A DNA stretch of 23,443 nucleotides from JAAYYF01 sp040255585 (GTDB lineage Bacteria; Deinococcota; Deinococci; Deinococcales; Trueperaceae): contig JBDZVI010000049.1 in NCBI GenBank assembly GCA_040255585.1, forward strand, positions 1 to 23,443, in the 5' to 3' direction. The notes beneath the pieces are model-generated. The model was not told where the DNA came from. It searched no databases and saw only the letters and a program-made list of their open reading frames with translations. Positions 10,024-19,725 of this stretch are shown here, one piece after another. How positions within the stretch are numbered: the stretch's first letter is position 1; the number at the start of each line of letters is the position of its first letter. The translations under genes and the position numbers were made by a program.

Positions 10024-10200
10024 ATGCATGACGACATCACAACGCTGCCCACACCGGATCTGATCCGCCAGGCCACCGTGCTCGAGCTGAAGATCATCCA
10101 CGACACCAGCTCGGCCATGGAGACCGAGCGGTACTGCCTGATCCAAGTGGAACTCGGCGGTCGTCTCGCCCGAGACCTGGTGGTCGATCCACGGGACTGA
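10024..10200 (+). CDS. Small hypothetical protein, 58 residues
   Basis: A short gene easily missed by length filters. AGGAG (10012-10016) lies 7 bases before ATG 10024, the best Shine-Dalgarno in this part of the window, and a hairpin typical of a transcript end follows the stop. The product begins MHDDITTLPTPDL and ends DLVVDPRD, is acidic, has no membrane segment or signal peptide, and holds one cysteine. Third codon positions are mostly G or C, like the neighbours. The central segment (about residues 15-50) would fit a helix followed by two strands. I do not recognise a family. It is downstream of argB on the same strand, separated by 134 bases with its own possible leader hairpin. Confidence 0.6.
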   Translation: MHDDITTLPTPDLIRQATVLELKIIHDTSSAMETERYCLIQVELGGRLARDLVVDPRD

Positions 10201-10208
10201 CGCGATGA

Positions 10209-10253
10209 GCACCCGCTCCCTCCCTTAGCAACGGCCCGGCGGGTGCCGTCGTT
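10209..10253 (+). terminator. Probable terminator after the 58-residue gene
   Basis: GCACCCGC (10209-10216) and GCGGGTGC (10239-10246) form a perfect 8-bp stem, followed by CGTCGTTT. An alternative smaller stem ACGGC/GCCGT (10231-10249) sits in the same place, directly before GTTT. It starts 8 bases after the stop codon. Confidence 0.5.
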
Positions 10254-10268
10254 TAAGAGCATGCAACG

Positions 10269-10281
10269 CCCCGGAACGGGG
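10269..10281 (+). other. Small GC hairpin between terminator and LysM-peptidase promoter
   Basis: CCCCG-gaa-CGGGG, a 5-bp perfect stem with a 3-base loop. Nothing else is recognisable in 10254-10342. I see no known riboswitch core here. Confidence 0.25.
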
Positions 10282-10342
10282 TCTGGCACGGCATAGCCGA
10301 CGACGCCTCACGTTCCGCGATGCGATTGCCGGGTTTTTCCTG

Positions 10343-10370
10343 TTGCGGGTAGCGCTCGTTCTGGTACATT
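10343..10370 (+). promoter_or_regulatory. Promoter of the LysM-M23 peptidase gene, predicted leaderless
   Basis: TTGCGG (-35), a 16-base spacer and TACATT (-10) with a TG one base before it (extended -10). The GTG start at 10378 is 7 bases after the -10, so the transcript would start at or beside the start codon. No Shine-Dalgarno is visible. Confidence 0.6.
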
Positions 10371-10377
10371 TGACAAC

Positions 10378-11550
10378 GTGCGCTCATCCAGCCTGTTCCG
10401 TTCCGTCCTCGCGGTGGTCGTCCTGGGGACCGCAGCGGCATCCGCCAAGACCATCACGGTGCAACCGGGCGACAGCCTCTGGGCGCTAGCACGCCGTTTC
10501 GATACAACCGTAGCCGAGCTCCGCGAACTCAACGGGCTCTCCTCCGACGCGCTCCGCCCCGGTCAGGTCCTCACCGTGCCGGGCGATGAAGAGGAAGCCG
10601 CCGCGCCGGCCACGGTCGTGGTCGTGCGCGCCGGCGACACGCTTTACGACATCGCGCTGGCGAACAACGTGTCTGTCGCCGACCTCATCGCGTTCAACGA
10701 CCTCGACGGCACGCTCATCCACCCTGGTCAGGAACTGCGGTTGGCCGCGGGCGACAAGCCCCCCGAGCCGCTCGTTGTCACGGTGGCCGCCGGCGACTCC
10801 CTCTGGGCGCTCGCCAGGCGTTACGACTCGAGCGTGGCGGCCATCGCGAACGCGAACGGGCTCTCGGAGTCCGCCACGTTGCGCGTCGGCGCCCAACTCT
10901 CCATCCCAGGGCAGTACGCCAGCGCGTCGGAGATCGACGTCGGCGGTCCGGTGCCCATGCAGATCGTCGTCGCTCCGGGCGACACGCTCTGGTCCATCGC
11001 CCAGCGGTACGACAGCTCCATCGCGGCCCTCAAGAGCGCCAACTCGCTCAAGGGTGACAACCTCTACGTTGGCCAGCAACTCCGTATCCTGCCCGGCTCC
11101 GACATCGCGCCGACCAAGGCCGTCGCCGCCGCGCCGGCCCCGCAGGCGCAGGGCGACGACGCGCTGATGTGGCCGCTCATCGGCGCCATCACCTCGCGCT
11201 TCGGCTACCGGCAACTGCGGGTGAGCGGGAGCAACTTCCACACCGGGGTCGACATCGACGGCGAGACGGGCGACCCGATCCGGGCCGCGCACGGCGGTAC
11301 GGTCACCCTGGCCGGCTGGCACGGCGGGTACGGCAACCTCGTGATAGTCACCTACGGCAACACCGAGTACTACTACGGCCACGCCTCCGCCATCAAGGTC
11401 GAGGTCGGCGACGAGGTCGCCGCCGGGGACGTCATAGCGCTCGTCGGCAGCACGGGGAACTCGACAGGGTCGCACCTCCACTTCGAGATCCGCGTCGACG
11501 GAGAGATGATCGATCCCCTACCCCGCCTCGAGACGTACGCCGGGCGTTGA
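10378..11550 (+). CDS. Secreted four-LysM M23 metallopeptidase (peptidoglycan endopeptidase)
   Basis: A 390-residue exported protein predicted to bind peptidoglycan and cut its peptide cross-links. A signal peptide (basic MRSSSLFR, hydrophobic core, cleavage after ASA at residue 23) is followed by four LysM repeats at about 24-67, 80-122, 133-177 and 194-238. An Ala/Pro linker then leads to the M23 domain (~262-385). The zinc ligands His288 and Asp292 (FHTGVD) and His368 (SHLHFE), plus catalytic His335 (YYGHAS) and His366, are all present, so the domain should be an active enzyme and not an EnvC/NlpD-type activator. Start GTG 10378 is set by the promoter and signal peptide. The next gene follows 23 bases downstream. 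Confidence 0.93.
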   Translation: MRSSSLFRSVLAVVVLGTAAASAKTITVQPGDSLWALARRFDTTVAELRELNGLSSDALRPGQVLTVPGDEEEAAAPATVVVVRAGDTLYDIALANNVSVADLIAFNDLDGTLIHPGQELRLAAGDKPPEPLVVTVAAGDSLWALARRYDSSVAAIANANGLSESATLRVGAQLSIPGQYASASEIDVGGPVPMQIVVAPGDTLWSIAQRYDSSIAALKSANSLKGDNLYVGQQLRILPGSDIAPTKAVAAAPAPQAQGDDALMWPLIGAITSRFGYRQLRVSGSNFHTGVDIDGETGDPIRAAHGGTVTLAGWHGGYGNLVIVTYGNTEYYYGHASAIKVEVGDEVAAGDVIALVGSTGNSTGSHLHFEIRVDGEMIDPLPRLETYAGR

Positions 11551-11573
11551 TCGACCGGAAGTGAGCTGACCGA

Positions 11574-12362
11574 GTGCGTATCGTCGTCATCGGCGACATC
11601 CACGTCCAACCCGACAAGCTGTGGCGCATGCTCCGCGAGGCCGGCCTCGCAGACGAGCAGAACCGGCCCACGGAAGCATTGCGCGGTACCGACACGAAGC
11701 TGGTGCTCCTCGGTGACCTCGTGCATGCGAAGAGCAGGCAGCGCTATGCCGACCTCATCAACGTCAGACGTTACGACGAGTACAACCCGCGCCACCTCCA
11801 ACGGGCCGAGGCGATCCAGGAGCGGTTCCTGCGCGAGGTGAAGGGGTTCCAGGAGCGCGTGCCCAACGGCAATATGGTGATACTCCTAGGCAACCACGAC
11901 TTCAACGCCGCCACGGTTGAACAGGGTCCCCTGCGCACCGACGACGTCTCCCACCTCGAGTGGAAGCCCGGTCACGGCGAGGAGCTCGACCCGGAGTTGC
12001 GCGACTGGATCCTCGCCTGGCCCCGCGAGTTGGCGTTGGAGGGGCTGCATTTCGCCCACGTCGGGCCGCTCCCAGAGCACAACGTGTACGACCAGGCCTT
12101 CTACCTGGAGAACCGGCGCCGCTGGTTGCAGGAGGACAAGGACTTCCTCGACGGAACGCCCTACCGGCTTGGCGTCTACGGGCACACGCCCGTGCGCGGC
12201 GGCGTCAACGTCGCGTCGCAAGGACGGGCGCTACTGCTGGACACCAACGGTCACAAGGACGAGTACGCGTGGCTCGAGATCGATACGAGCAACGCCGAGT
12301 ACCGGCTGCGCCTGCACGGCCTCTTCTTCGACGAGATCGTGCCGCGGCTGGCCGCTGGTTGA
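11574..12362 (+). CDS. Calcineurin-like metallophosphoesterase
   Basis: A 262-residue dinuclear-metal phosphoesterase. The conserved blocks are in order: GDIH (Asp8, His10), GDLVH (Asp48), GNHD (Asn107 to Asp109), FAHVG (His162) and GHTP (Gly203, His204). The pattern resembles PPP-like protein or nucleotide phosphatases (DUF-level resolution only); the substrate cannot be inferred. No signal peptide, so cytoplasmic. Starts at GTG 11574, 23 bases after the LysM-M23 peptidase, with only a weak GGAAG upstream, so it is probably in the same transcript. The long central insertion (about residues 55-100) is charged and helical. Converges on the DUF3048 gene. Confidence 0.85.
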   Translation: MRIVVIGDIHVQPDKLWRMLREAGLADEQNRPTEALRGTDTKLVLLGDLVHAKSRQRYADLINVRRYDEYNPRHLQRAEAIQERFLREVKGFQERVPNGNMVILLGNHDFNAATVEQGPLRTDDVSHLEWKPGHGEELDPELRDWILAWPRELALEGLHFAHVGPLPEHNVYDQAFYLENRRRWLQEDKDFLDGTPYRLGVYGHTPVRGGVNVASQGRALLLDTNGHKDEYAWLEIDTSNAEYRLRLHGLFFDEIVPRLAAG

Positions 12363-12376
12363 GGGGTCCCCGAACC
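12357..12376. terminator. Hairpin between converging genes
   Basis: GGTT-ga-GGGG-t-CCCC-g-AACC is a nested inverted repeat overlapping the phosphoesterase stop codon. It could act for both convergent transcripts. There is no T-tract. Confidence 0.4.
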
Positions 12377-12409
12377 GCTACTTGGCGCGCGAGTAGTGCG
12401 TGTCTAGGC

Positions 12410-14464
12410 CTACTGCTCCTGGCGGCTCTGGTAGGTCGGCGTCAGCATCGCCCACGTGCGGAACGGGGCGAGATCGACGACCTCGCCACCGAGCGTACGG
12501 AACTGCACGCCTTTGCCCGTGGAGAGTACCCAGCGACCGGGCTCGGCCCGACCACGCAAGTAGAGCGTGGCGTCGCCGCCTTCCAGCGGGATATAGAGGC
12601 GGCCCTCGGTGTCGCCGGGTAGAACGCGCGCCGTGATCTCGCCTACCAGTACCGCGTCGAAGAGCATGATCTGCCCGTCGGGGTGACTGGCCGGCGCACC
12701 ATCGCGGACCCAACGGTAGGCGTTCAGAACCGCGTCGTACCTGAAGCCGGACGTGTAAGCGCCGCTGTACCTGACGCTGACTTCGGTGACGCTGACGGCC
12801 GCGTCAGTAGGCTGGAACACCTGGCCGCTCACCACCTGCGAAGACTCCGGTACGAGGCGAAGCATCGCCGACCTGAGATCCGGCCCGGAGCCGTAGAGGT
12901 TGTATGGGGCCGAGCGCTCGCCTTCGCGCGCGAAGAGGGGGCCGTTGCTGTATGCGTTCAGCGTAGGCAGACTGGAGTTGGCGATGGCGATCATCGCGCC
13001 AGGCGAACCACCGTCATGCACCAGGACGGCCTGGTTGGTCTGCGCCAGTTCCACGAAGTAGTCGCGGGCGCTCCTCACCGGCCCGACCCGCCTGGGGAAG
13101 TTGCGGTCGTAGAGGGCCATCAGGCGGGTCAGGCCGCCCTCGACCGGCATCTCTACGATCATGCTCGCCTCGCGCAAGCCGGTCTGGGGATAGCCGCCGA
13201 CGTTGTCGACCAACACGGCGAGGGGCCGCTCCCGCGTGAAGGAGAAAGGCAAGCGCGCCGCCTGAGCCGGGGCGCCCGTCCCCTGGCCGACGCCGTCCGG
13301 GCCCGCGTTGAGCCCGCGACCGTCGGCGGCCGCGTTCGGGTCGAGCGGCCCCGTCTGCCCGGCGGTTGAGGCGTTCCCACCCGGGGTTCGGTTGTTCTGG
13401 ACGGTGGCGGCGACGTCGGTGTCGCCCGGGCGCGTGCCGTCGGCCCCGGGCGCACCGACCGCGGTCGCTGCGGAGACGATGTTGGCCCTGACGGCCGGCG
13501 CGGGGATCTCGGCGACCTGCGCCACGGCGACCTCCGGCACGACCGTCACGTCGCGCCGGGTACCGACCTGAGCGGTGGCGGTCGGCTCGGCCAGCGGTCT
13601 TGTCCCGGCGACGCTGGCGGCGACACCGGAGGTGGAAAGCGCCGTCCCGCTCGCTACCTGAGCCGAAACGGCGGGAGCGGCCAAGGCGGTGCTGGCGGCG
13701 ACGGCCGCTTGCGCGTTAGGGGTCGCGAGCCCGACGGACTGCGCGACCTGGGCGGCGGCGGCCGGAGCGGCGATGGACTGCGGCGCGGCTACGGCTGCAC
13801 TCATCTGCGGTGTGGCGAGCGCGGCGGTCTCGCTGACGGTCGCCGTCGGTTGGGCTGCCACGGAGCGTGCGGCCGTCACGTTGGCGCTGGCCGGTGGTGT
13901 CGGTAGCAGGACCGGGTCGACCAGCGGTCGAGGAGCGATGGCTACCGGGTCTATCTCAGGCAGAGGGGTGGCCGGCACATCGGCCAACGGCAAGGACTCT
14001 GCCGGCGGTGCGGCTTCAACGACCTGTGGCGTCGGGGCGGGCGCAACGGGTGCGTCTGCCGTAGCCGCCTCCTCCGGAACCATCTCCTCGGGCTGGGCAG
14101 CCTGGGCGGGCGGGGCCTCGGGCGCGGGCGGTTGCAGCGTTATCGGTCGTGCTTCCGGTGCCGTCGTCTCGCGCTGCTCAGCCACCAGGTCTCGCGGTGT
14201 TCCGATCTGCTCGGATGCGACTTGCGGTGACGGCGCGGGCGGTGCCGGGCTCTCGGCCGTAGGCGCCAACGTGACCTCTTCGGCAAAGGCGGGGGTACCG
14301 ACGTCGATGACGATGTACGGCGGGATCTGCTCGGGACGCGGGCGAAGCCCGAAGTACAGGGCTATCAGCAGCACAAGCATGTGCAGCGTCAACGACACGG
14401 CCATGGCCCGACGCTTGTCCGGATCCTGCCATGGGCGCACCTGATGCTGCGCGTCGCTCGTCAT
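12410..14464 (-). CDS. TonB-type membrane anchor fused to a DUF3048 domain
   Basis: A 684-residue inner-membrane protein with a large external part. Residues 21-40 form one membrane helix with Ser24 and His28, the same Ser-x3-His spacing as the SHLS motif by which TonB engages ExbB-ExbD. Residues ~60-400 are very rich in Pro and Ala, like the TonB periplasmic spacer, and contain seven 15-residue repeats (204-308). From ~404 the protein is DUF3048: an N-terminal part with PLAVLVDN, VEGGLTRLMALY and RVGPVRSARDY, and a C-terminal part (~560-684) with a YDAVLNAYRWVRDG segment, as in the Bacillus lipoprotein YerB. The TonB C-terminal domain is absent. Third gene of an exbB-exbD operon, 10 bases after exbD, with a G-rich ribosome binding site. 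Its function is unknown; a motor-coupled envelope role is inferred. Confidence 0.85.
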   Translation of the reverse strand: MTSDAQHQVRPWQDPDKRRAMAVSLTLHMLVLLIALYFGLRPRPEQIPPYIVIDVGTPAFAEEVTLAPTAESPAPPAPSPQVASEQIGTPRDLVAEQRETTAPEARPITLQPPAPEAPPAQAAQPEEMVPEEAATADAPVAPAPTPQVVEAAPPAESLPLADVPATPLPEIDPVAIAPRPLVDPVLLPTPPASANVTAARSVAAQPTATVSETAALATPQMSAAVAAPQSIAAPAAAAQVAQSVGLATPNAQAAVAASTALAAPAVSAQVASGTALSTSGVAASVAGTRPLAEPTATAQVGTRRDVTVVPEVAVAQVAEIPAPAVRANIVSAATAVGAPGADGTRPGDTDVAATVQNNRTPGGNASTAGQTGPLDPNAAADGRGLNAGPDGVGQGTGAPAQAARLPFSFTRERPLAVLVDNVGGYPQTGLREASMIVEMPVEGGLTRLMALYDRNFPRRVGPVRSARDYFVELAQTNQAVLVHDGGSPGAMIAIANSSLPTLNAYSNGPLFAREGERSAPYNLYGSGPDLRSAMLRLVPESSQVVSGQVFQPTDAAVSVTEVSVRYSGAYTSGFRYDAVLNAYRWVRDGAPASHPDGQIMLFDAVLVGEITARVLPGDTEGRLYIPLEGGDATLYLRGRAEPGRWVLSTGKGVQFRTLGGEVVDLAPFRTWAMLTPTYQSRQEQ
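13541..13855 (-). repeat. Seven tandem 45-bp (15-residue) repeats in the Pro/Ala spacer
   Basis: Valines at residues 210, 225, 240, 255, 270, 285 and 300 are spaced exactly 15 apart, each preceded by Pro (or Ser) 6 residues before in six of seven units and usually followed by Leu-Ala-Thr/Ala. The unit consensus is P-x3-A-x-V-A-x4-L-A-[TA]. Units are diverged at DNA level but keep the length exactly. Weaker copies flank it (Val196, Val317). Confidence 0.85.
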
Positions 14465-14474
14465 GCCTGCCCCC

Positions 14475-14888
14475 TCACCCTCCGGTAGAGATGGCTATGC
14501 GCTGGGCGCCGGCCTGCTTGATGAGATCCATGATGCGCACGGCCGTACCGTGCGGCAACTCCCTGTCGGCACGAAGGACTATGGTCGAGTTACCTGAGCG
14601 GTTTATCTCCGTCCTGACCAGTTCCACCAGTTCCGACTCGTTCACGCGGGCGCCCGCGAAGTACACGGCGCCGTCCTTCATCACTGTCACGGTGGGCAGG
14701 TTGGAGGGTTCGGCCACGCTCATCTGGGCATCCGGCAGATCGACCGGCAGGCCCGTCTCCACCGTAATGAACGTGGTGGACACCATGAAGAAGATGATCA
14801 GGAGGAACACGACATCGACCATCGGCGTCAGATCGAGTTCCGGATCGATGGTCAGCCCACGTCCGCGCCTGAGCCTCGCTCTCGACAC
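14475..14888 (-). CDS. exbD: ExbD/TolR-family proton-channel protein
   Basis: A 137-residue inner-membrane protein. The membrane helix (about 21-42) carries the essential proton-carrying Asp25 in LTPMVDVVFLL, at the same residue number as in E. coli ExbD. The rest is the external domain that dimerises and contacts TonB/TolA-type partners. With ExbB it converts proton flow into mechanical work on a third, single-helix protein; here that partner is very likely the next gene, the TonB-anchored DUF3048 protein. The start is GTG 14888, only 3 bases after the exbB stop, so translation is coupled. ExbD cannot be separated from TolR by sequence alone; the lack of tolA, tolB and pal nearby favours an Exb label. 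Confidence 0.88.
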   Translation of the reverse strand: MSRARLRRGRGLTIDPELDLTPMVDVVFLLIIFFMVSTTFITVETGLPVDLPDAQMSVAEPSNLPTVTVMKDGAVYFAGARVNESELVELVRTEINRSGNSTIVLRADRELPHGTAVRIMDLIKQAGAQRIAISTGG

Positions 14889-14891
14889 GGT

Positions 14892-15608
14892 TCAGGCCTG
14901 CGGCGCCGGACGCACGCCGCGCATGTCGACGTTGCGCTCGGCCTGCGGCTCACTGCCCTGCCTGTACGTGGTCACGCCGCCCTCGTCGCGCCTATCAGCG
15001 ACGGCTCGCACGATGCTGCCCATCAACTCCTCGCGACGCTTGTCGATGTCGCCGAGGAGCTTGGACACCAGGCTGTTCAGGTAACCGTGACCGACGAGGA
15101 CTGGGATCGCAACGATGAGGCCGGCAGCCGTCGTAACGAGTGCCTGACCGATGCCGTAAGCGAGCTGACCGGCGTCACCCGAGCCGTGCAACGAGATCTC
15201 GGAGAAGGAGATGATCATGCCCGTGACAGTGCCCAGGAGGCCAAGCATCGGAAGGATCTTGGCCATGATCGCGAGCGGAGTCAGGCCACGCGTAAGGTTC
15301 TGCTCCTCGGTGATGGTGGCCTCCTCGAAGGCCGCCTCGACCGCCGGCCTACCGTACGGCAACCGCTCCAACGCAGACTTCAGGACGCGCCCGGTCGGCC
15401 CACCGTGGCGCTCGCATGCGTCAAGCGCCGTGTCGAGGTCCCGCTCGCGGACCGCAGCGTTGACGCGCGCCATAAGACTGGTGGTGTCGGAACGCTCGCG
15501 GTTGAGCTTCAGCAGGCGCTCGACGAAGAGGTAGACGGCATAGATCGACACCAGGATGATGACGACAAGGATGGGCCCACCGCTCAGAAGTAGTTCAGTT
15601 ACAGTCAT
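14892..15608 (-). CDS. exbB: ExbB/TolQ/MotA-family proton-channel protein
   Basis: A 238-residue polytopic inner-membrane protein forming the pentameric stator around the ExbD helices. Three membrane helices are visible at about 8-30, 111-136 and 151-176, with a large cytoplasmic loop between the first two, as in the family. The signature MLGLLGTVTGMI includes Thr127, and ALVTTAAGLIVAIP includes Thr160; these match the two conserved threonines lining the ExbB pore. The 60-residue C-terminal tail is polar and charged. The ribosome binding site AAGGAG is 6 bases before ATG 15608. First gene of the exbB-exbD-DUF3048 operon. No convincing promoter could be fixed in the 94 bases before it. Confidence 0.9.
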   Translation of the reverse strand: MTVTELLLSGGPILVVIILVSIYAVYLFVERLLKLNRERSDTTSLMARVNAAVRERDLDTALDACERHGGPTGRVLKSALERLPYGRPAVEAAFEEATITEEQNLTRGLTPLAIMAKILPMLGLLGTVTGMIISFSEISLHGSGDAGQLAYGIGQALVTTAAGLIVAIPVLVGHGYLNSLVSKLLGDIDKRREELMGSIVRAVADRRDEGGVTTYRQGSEPQAERNVDMRGVRPAPQA

Positions 15609-15670
15609 TCCACGCTCCTTGCGCGGTTTAAAGCTTGCGCCATGTTAGCGCGCCGCACATGAGAAACGCG

Positions 15671-15684
15671 TAGCGCCGACGCTA
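15671..15684 (-). other. Short inverted repeat between ppc and exbB
   Basis: TAGCG-ccga-CGCTA, a 5-bp stem with a 4-base loop, lies downstream of the ppc stop and upstream of exbB. A second small palindrome (TGGTccgACCA, 15686-15696) is adjacent. Possible weak terminator for ppc; no T-tract. Confidence 0.25.
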
Positions 15685-15702
15685 TTGGTCCGACCAGTCA
15701 GC

Positions 15703-18440
<2,738 letters not shown>

Positions 18441-18444
<4 letters not shown>

Positions 18445-19223
18445 ACTTGCGTGTCCTTGTCGCCATGTTCCCAGCGCAGGCGGGTTATCGCCACGGCGCG
18501 CGGCCCGTCGAGCTCGAGCGCCACGGCGCTCACGCTCGCCGACCCCGTGGCCGGCCGGTACTTGGCGGGCAACCTCGTGACGAAGCGCGAGTGGACCTCC
18601 TCGAACGCCATGCCGATCGAGGAGCCCTGCACGCCCGTCATGCCGACGTCGGTGATGTAGGCGGTGCCCTTGAAGACCTGCTCGTCGGCGGTCGTCACGT
18701 GCGTGTGCGTACCGAGCACCGCGGCCGCCCGCCCGGCGAGGTGGTACCCCATCACCTTCTTCTCGCTCGTCGCCTCGGCATGGAAGTCGACGACGACGGG
18801 CACTCCGGCTGGTGCCTCCTCGAGGACGGCGTCGGCCACCCGGTACGGGTCGTCGAGCGGGTCCATGAAGACCCTGCCCATCAGCTGCGCCACGACGATG
18901 CGGCCGCCTCCGCGAGCCTCGAAGGCCGACCACCCGAGCCCTGGCGTGCCCGGCGGGTAGTTGGCGGCGCGCAATAGGCGCGGCGTCTCCTCGAGCAGGG
19001 GGATCACCTCCGACTGGTCGAAGGCGTGGTTGCCGAGCGTGACCACGTCGGCACCGGCCGCCCGTAGCTGCTCGAAGTGCCGCCGGGTGATGCCGAAGCC
19101 GCCCGCGGCGTTCTCGCCGTTGACGATGATGAAGTCGTAGTCGTCGCGCACGGCCCCCAGGTAGGCCAGGGCCGCCCGCATGCCAGGGGTGGCGAACACG
19201 TCGCCGATGAATAGGACTCGCAC
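18441..19223 (-). CDS. ymdB: YmdB-family metallophosphoesterase (TIGR00282-type)
   Basis: A 260-residue calcineurin-like phosphodiesterase of the YmdB group. Bacillus YmdB and the Deinococcus radiodurans homologue hydrolyse 2',3'-cyclic nucleotides, and YmdB affects biofilm and motility. Metal-site motifs are GDVF (Asp8), NGEN (Asn35-Asn38), GNHAF (Asn65, His66), DFHAEATSEK (His148) and GTHTHV (His173, His175). Family length is ~255-280. GTG 19223 is chosen because the family starts directly at MRVLFIGD; translation further upstream gives a low-complexity tail crossing the divergent regulator. A TATCCT -10 ends 5 bases before it, and no Shine-Dalgarno is present. It is the first gene of a ymdB-ppc operon with a 4-base overlap. 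The metabolic link between the two is not obvious. Confidence 0.92.
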
Positions 19224-19228
19224 ACGCC

Positions 19229-19234
19229 AGGATA
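19229..19234 (-). promoter_or_regulatory. -10 element of ymdB-ppc, near-leaderless
   Basis: On the minus strand TATCCT ends 5 bases before GTG 19223. This is slightly tighter than the 7 bases at other leaderless genes here. The opposing lrp -10 lies only 19 bases away, so one bound regulator could affect both. Confidence 0.4.
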
Positions 19235-19250
19235 CCCTTGGCGGGACGCA

Positions 19251-19259
19251 TGATACATT
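19251..19259 (+). promoter_or_regulatory. Extended -10 promoter of the Lrp-type regulator
   Basis: TGATACATT fits an extended -10 (TGn-TAnnnT). The hexamer ends 10 bases before ATG 19270, leaving a leader of only a few bases and no Shine-Dalgarno. It is back to back with the ymdB promoter within 46 bases. Confidence 0.45.
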
Positions 19260-19269
19260 CGGGCCCAGC

Positions 19270-19725
19270 ATGGAGTTCGACGCCGTTGACCGCCGCATCC
19301 TGGAGATCCTGCTGGCCGACGGTCGCGCCTCACACGCTTCGGTAGCCAAGGCCGTCGGGCTGTCGGCCCCCGCCATCGGCGAGCGCGTGAAGAAGCTCGA
19401 GCAGGCCGGCGTTATCCGCGGCTACCACGCCGACATCGACCCCGTCGCCGTCGGGCTGACGATCACGGCTTACGTCGCCATCACGCCGCAGCCGCGCAAG
19501 CCAGCGCAGCGCCTGGTCGAACGCCTCCTCGAGTACCCGGAGATCGAGGAGTTGCACGCGGTGGCGGGCACCTACTCGTTCATCGCGAAGGTACGCCTCG
19601 CCTCGACGGTCGCCCTGGACGCCTTCCTCGACCGCCTGTTCACGACCGAGGGCGTCGAGCGCACCGAGACGACCATGGTCCTACGCACCAACCTCGAGCG
19701 GCCAACGAGCCTGCCGTTCGGCTGA
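19270..19725 (+). CDS. Lrp/AsnC-family transcriptional regulator
   Basis: A 151-residue DNA-binding regulator that senses amino acids or related small molecules. The N-terminal winged helix-turn-helix occupies about residues 5-52 (DAVDRRILEILLADGR, then recognition around LSAPAIGERVKKLEQAGVI, followed by GYHADIDP). The RAM ligand-binding/oligomerisation domain covers about 62-140, with the family pattern VAGTYSFIAKV. ATG 19270 gives the standard Lrp length; the frame is open upstream into ymdB but that part is not family-like. Lrp regulators often control themselves and the divergent gene, so ymdB-ppc is the prime candidate target (inference). Its 3' end lies antisense to the tail of the helicase gene. 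Confidence 0.93.
   Translation: MEFDAVDRRILEILLADGRASHASVAKAVGLSAPAIGERVKKLEQAGVIRGYHADIDPVAVGLTITAYVAITPQPRKPAQRLVERLLEYPEIEELHAVAGTYSFIAKVRLASTVALDAFLDRLFTTEGVERTETTMVLRTNLERPTSLPFG

Noticed and set aside
10254..10342. Riboswitch upstream of the LysM-M23 gene
   Set aside because: Cell-wall hydrolase genes are sometimes behind c-di-AMP riboswitches, but no ydaO core is visible and the promoter lies downstream of this stretch, so it would not be transcribed with the gene.
18445..19251. N-terminal extension of ppc to 19251
   Set aside because: The translation is Arg/Gly-rich noise in the alternate frame of ymdB; the PEP carboxylase family length is met from GTG 18444.
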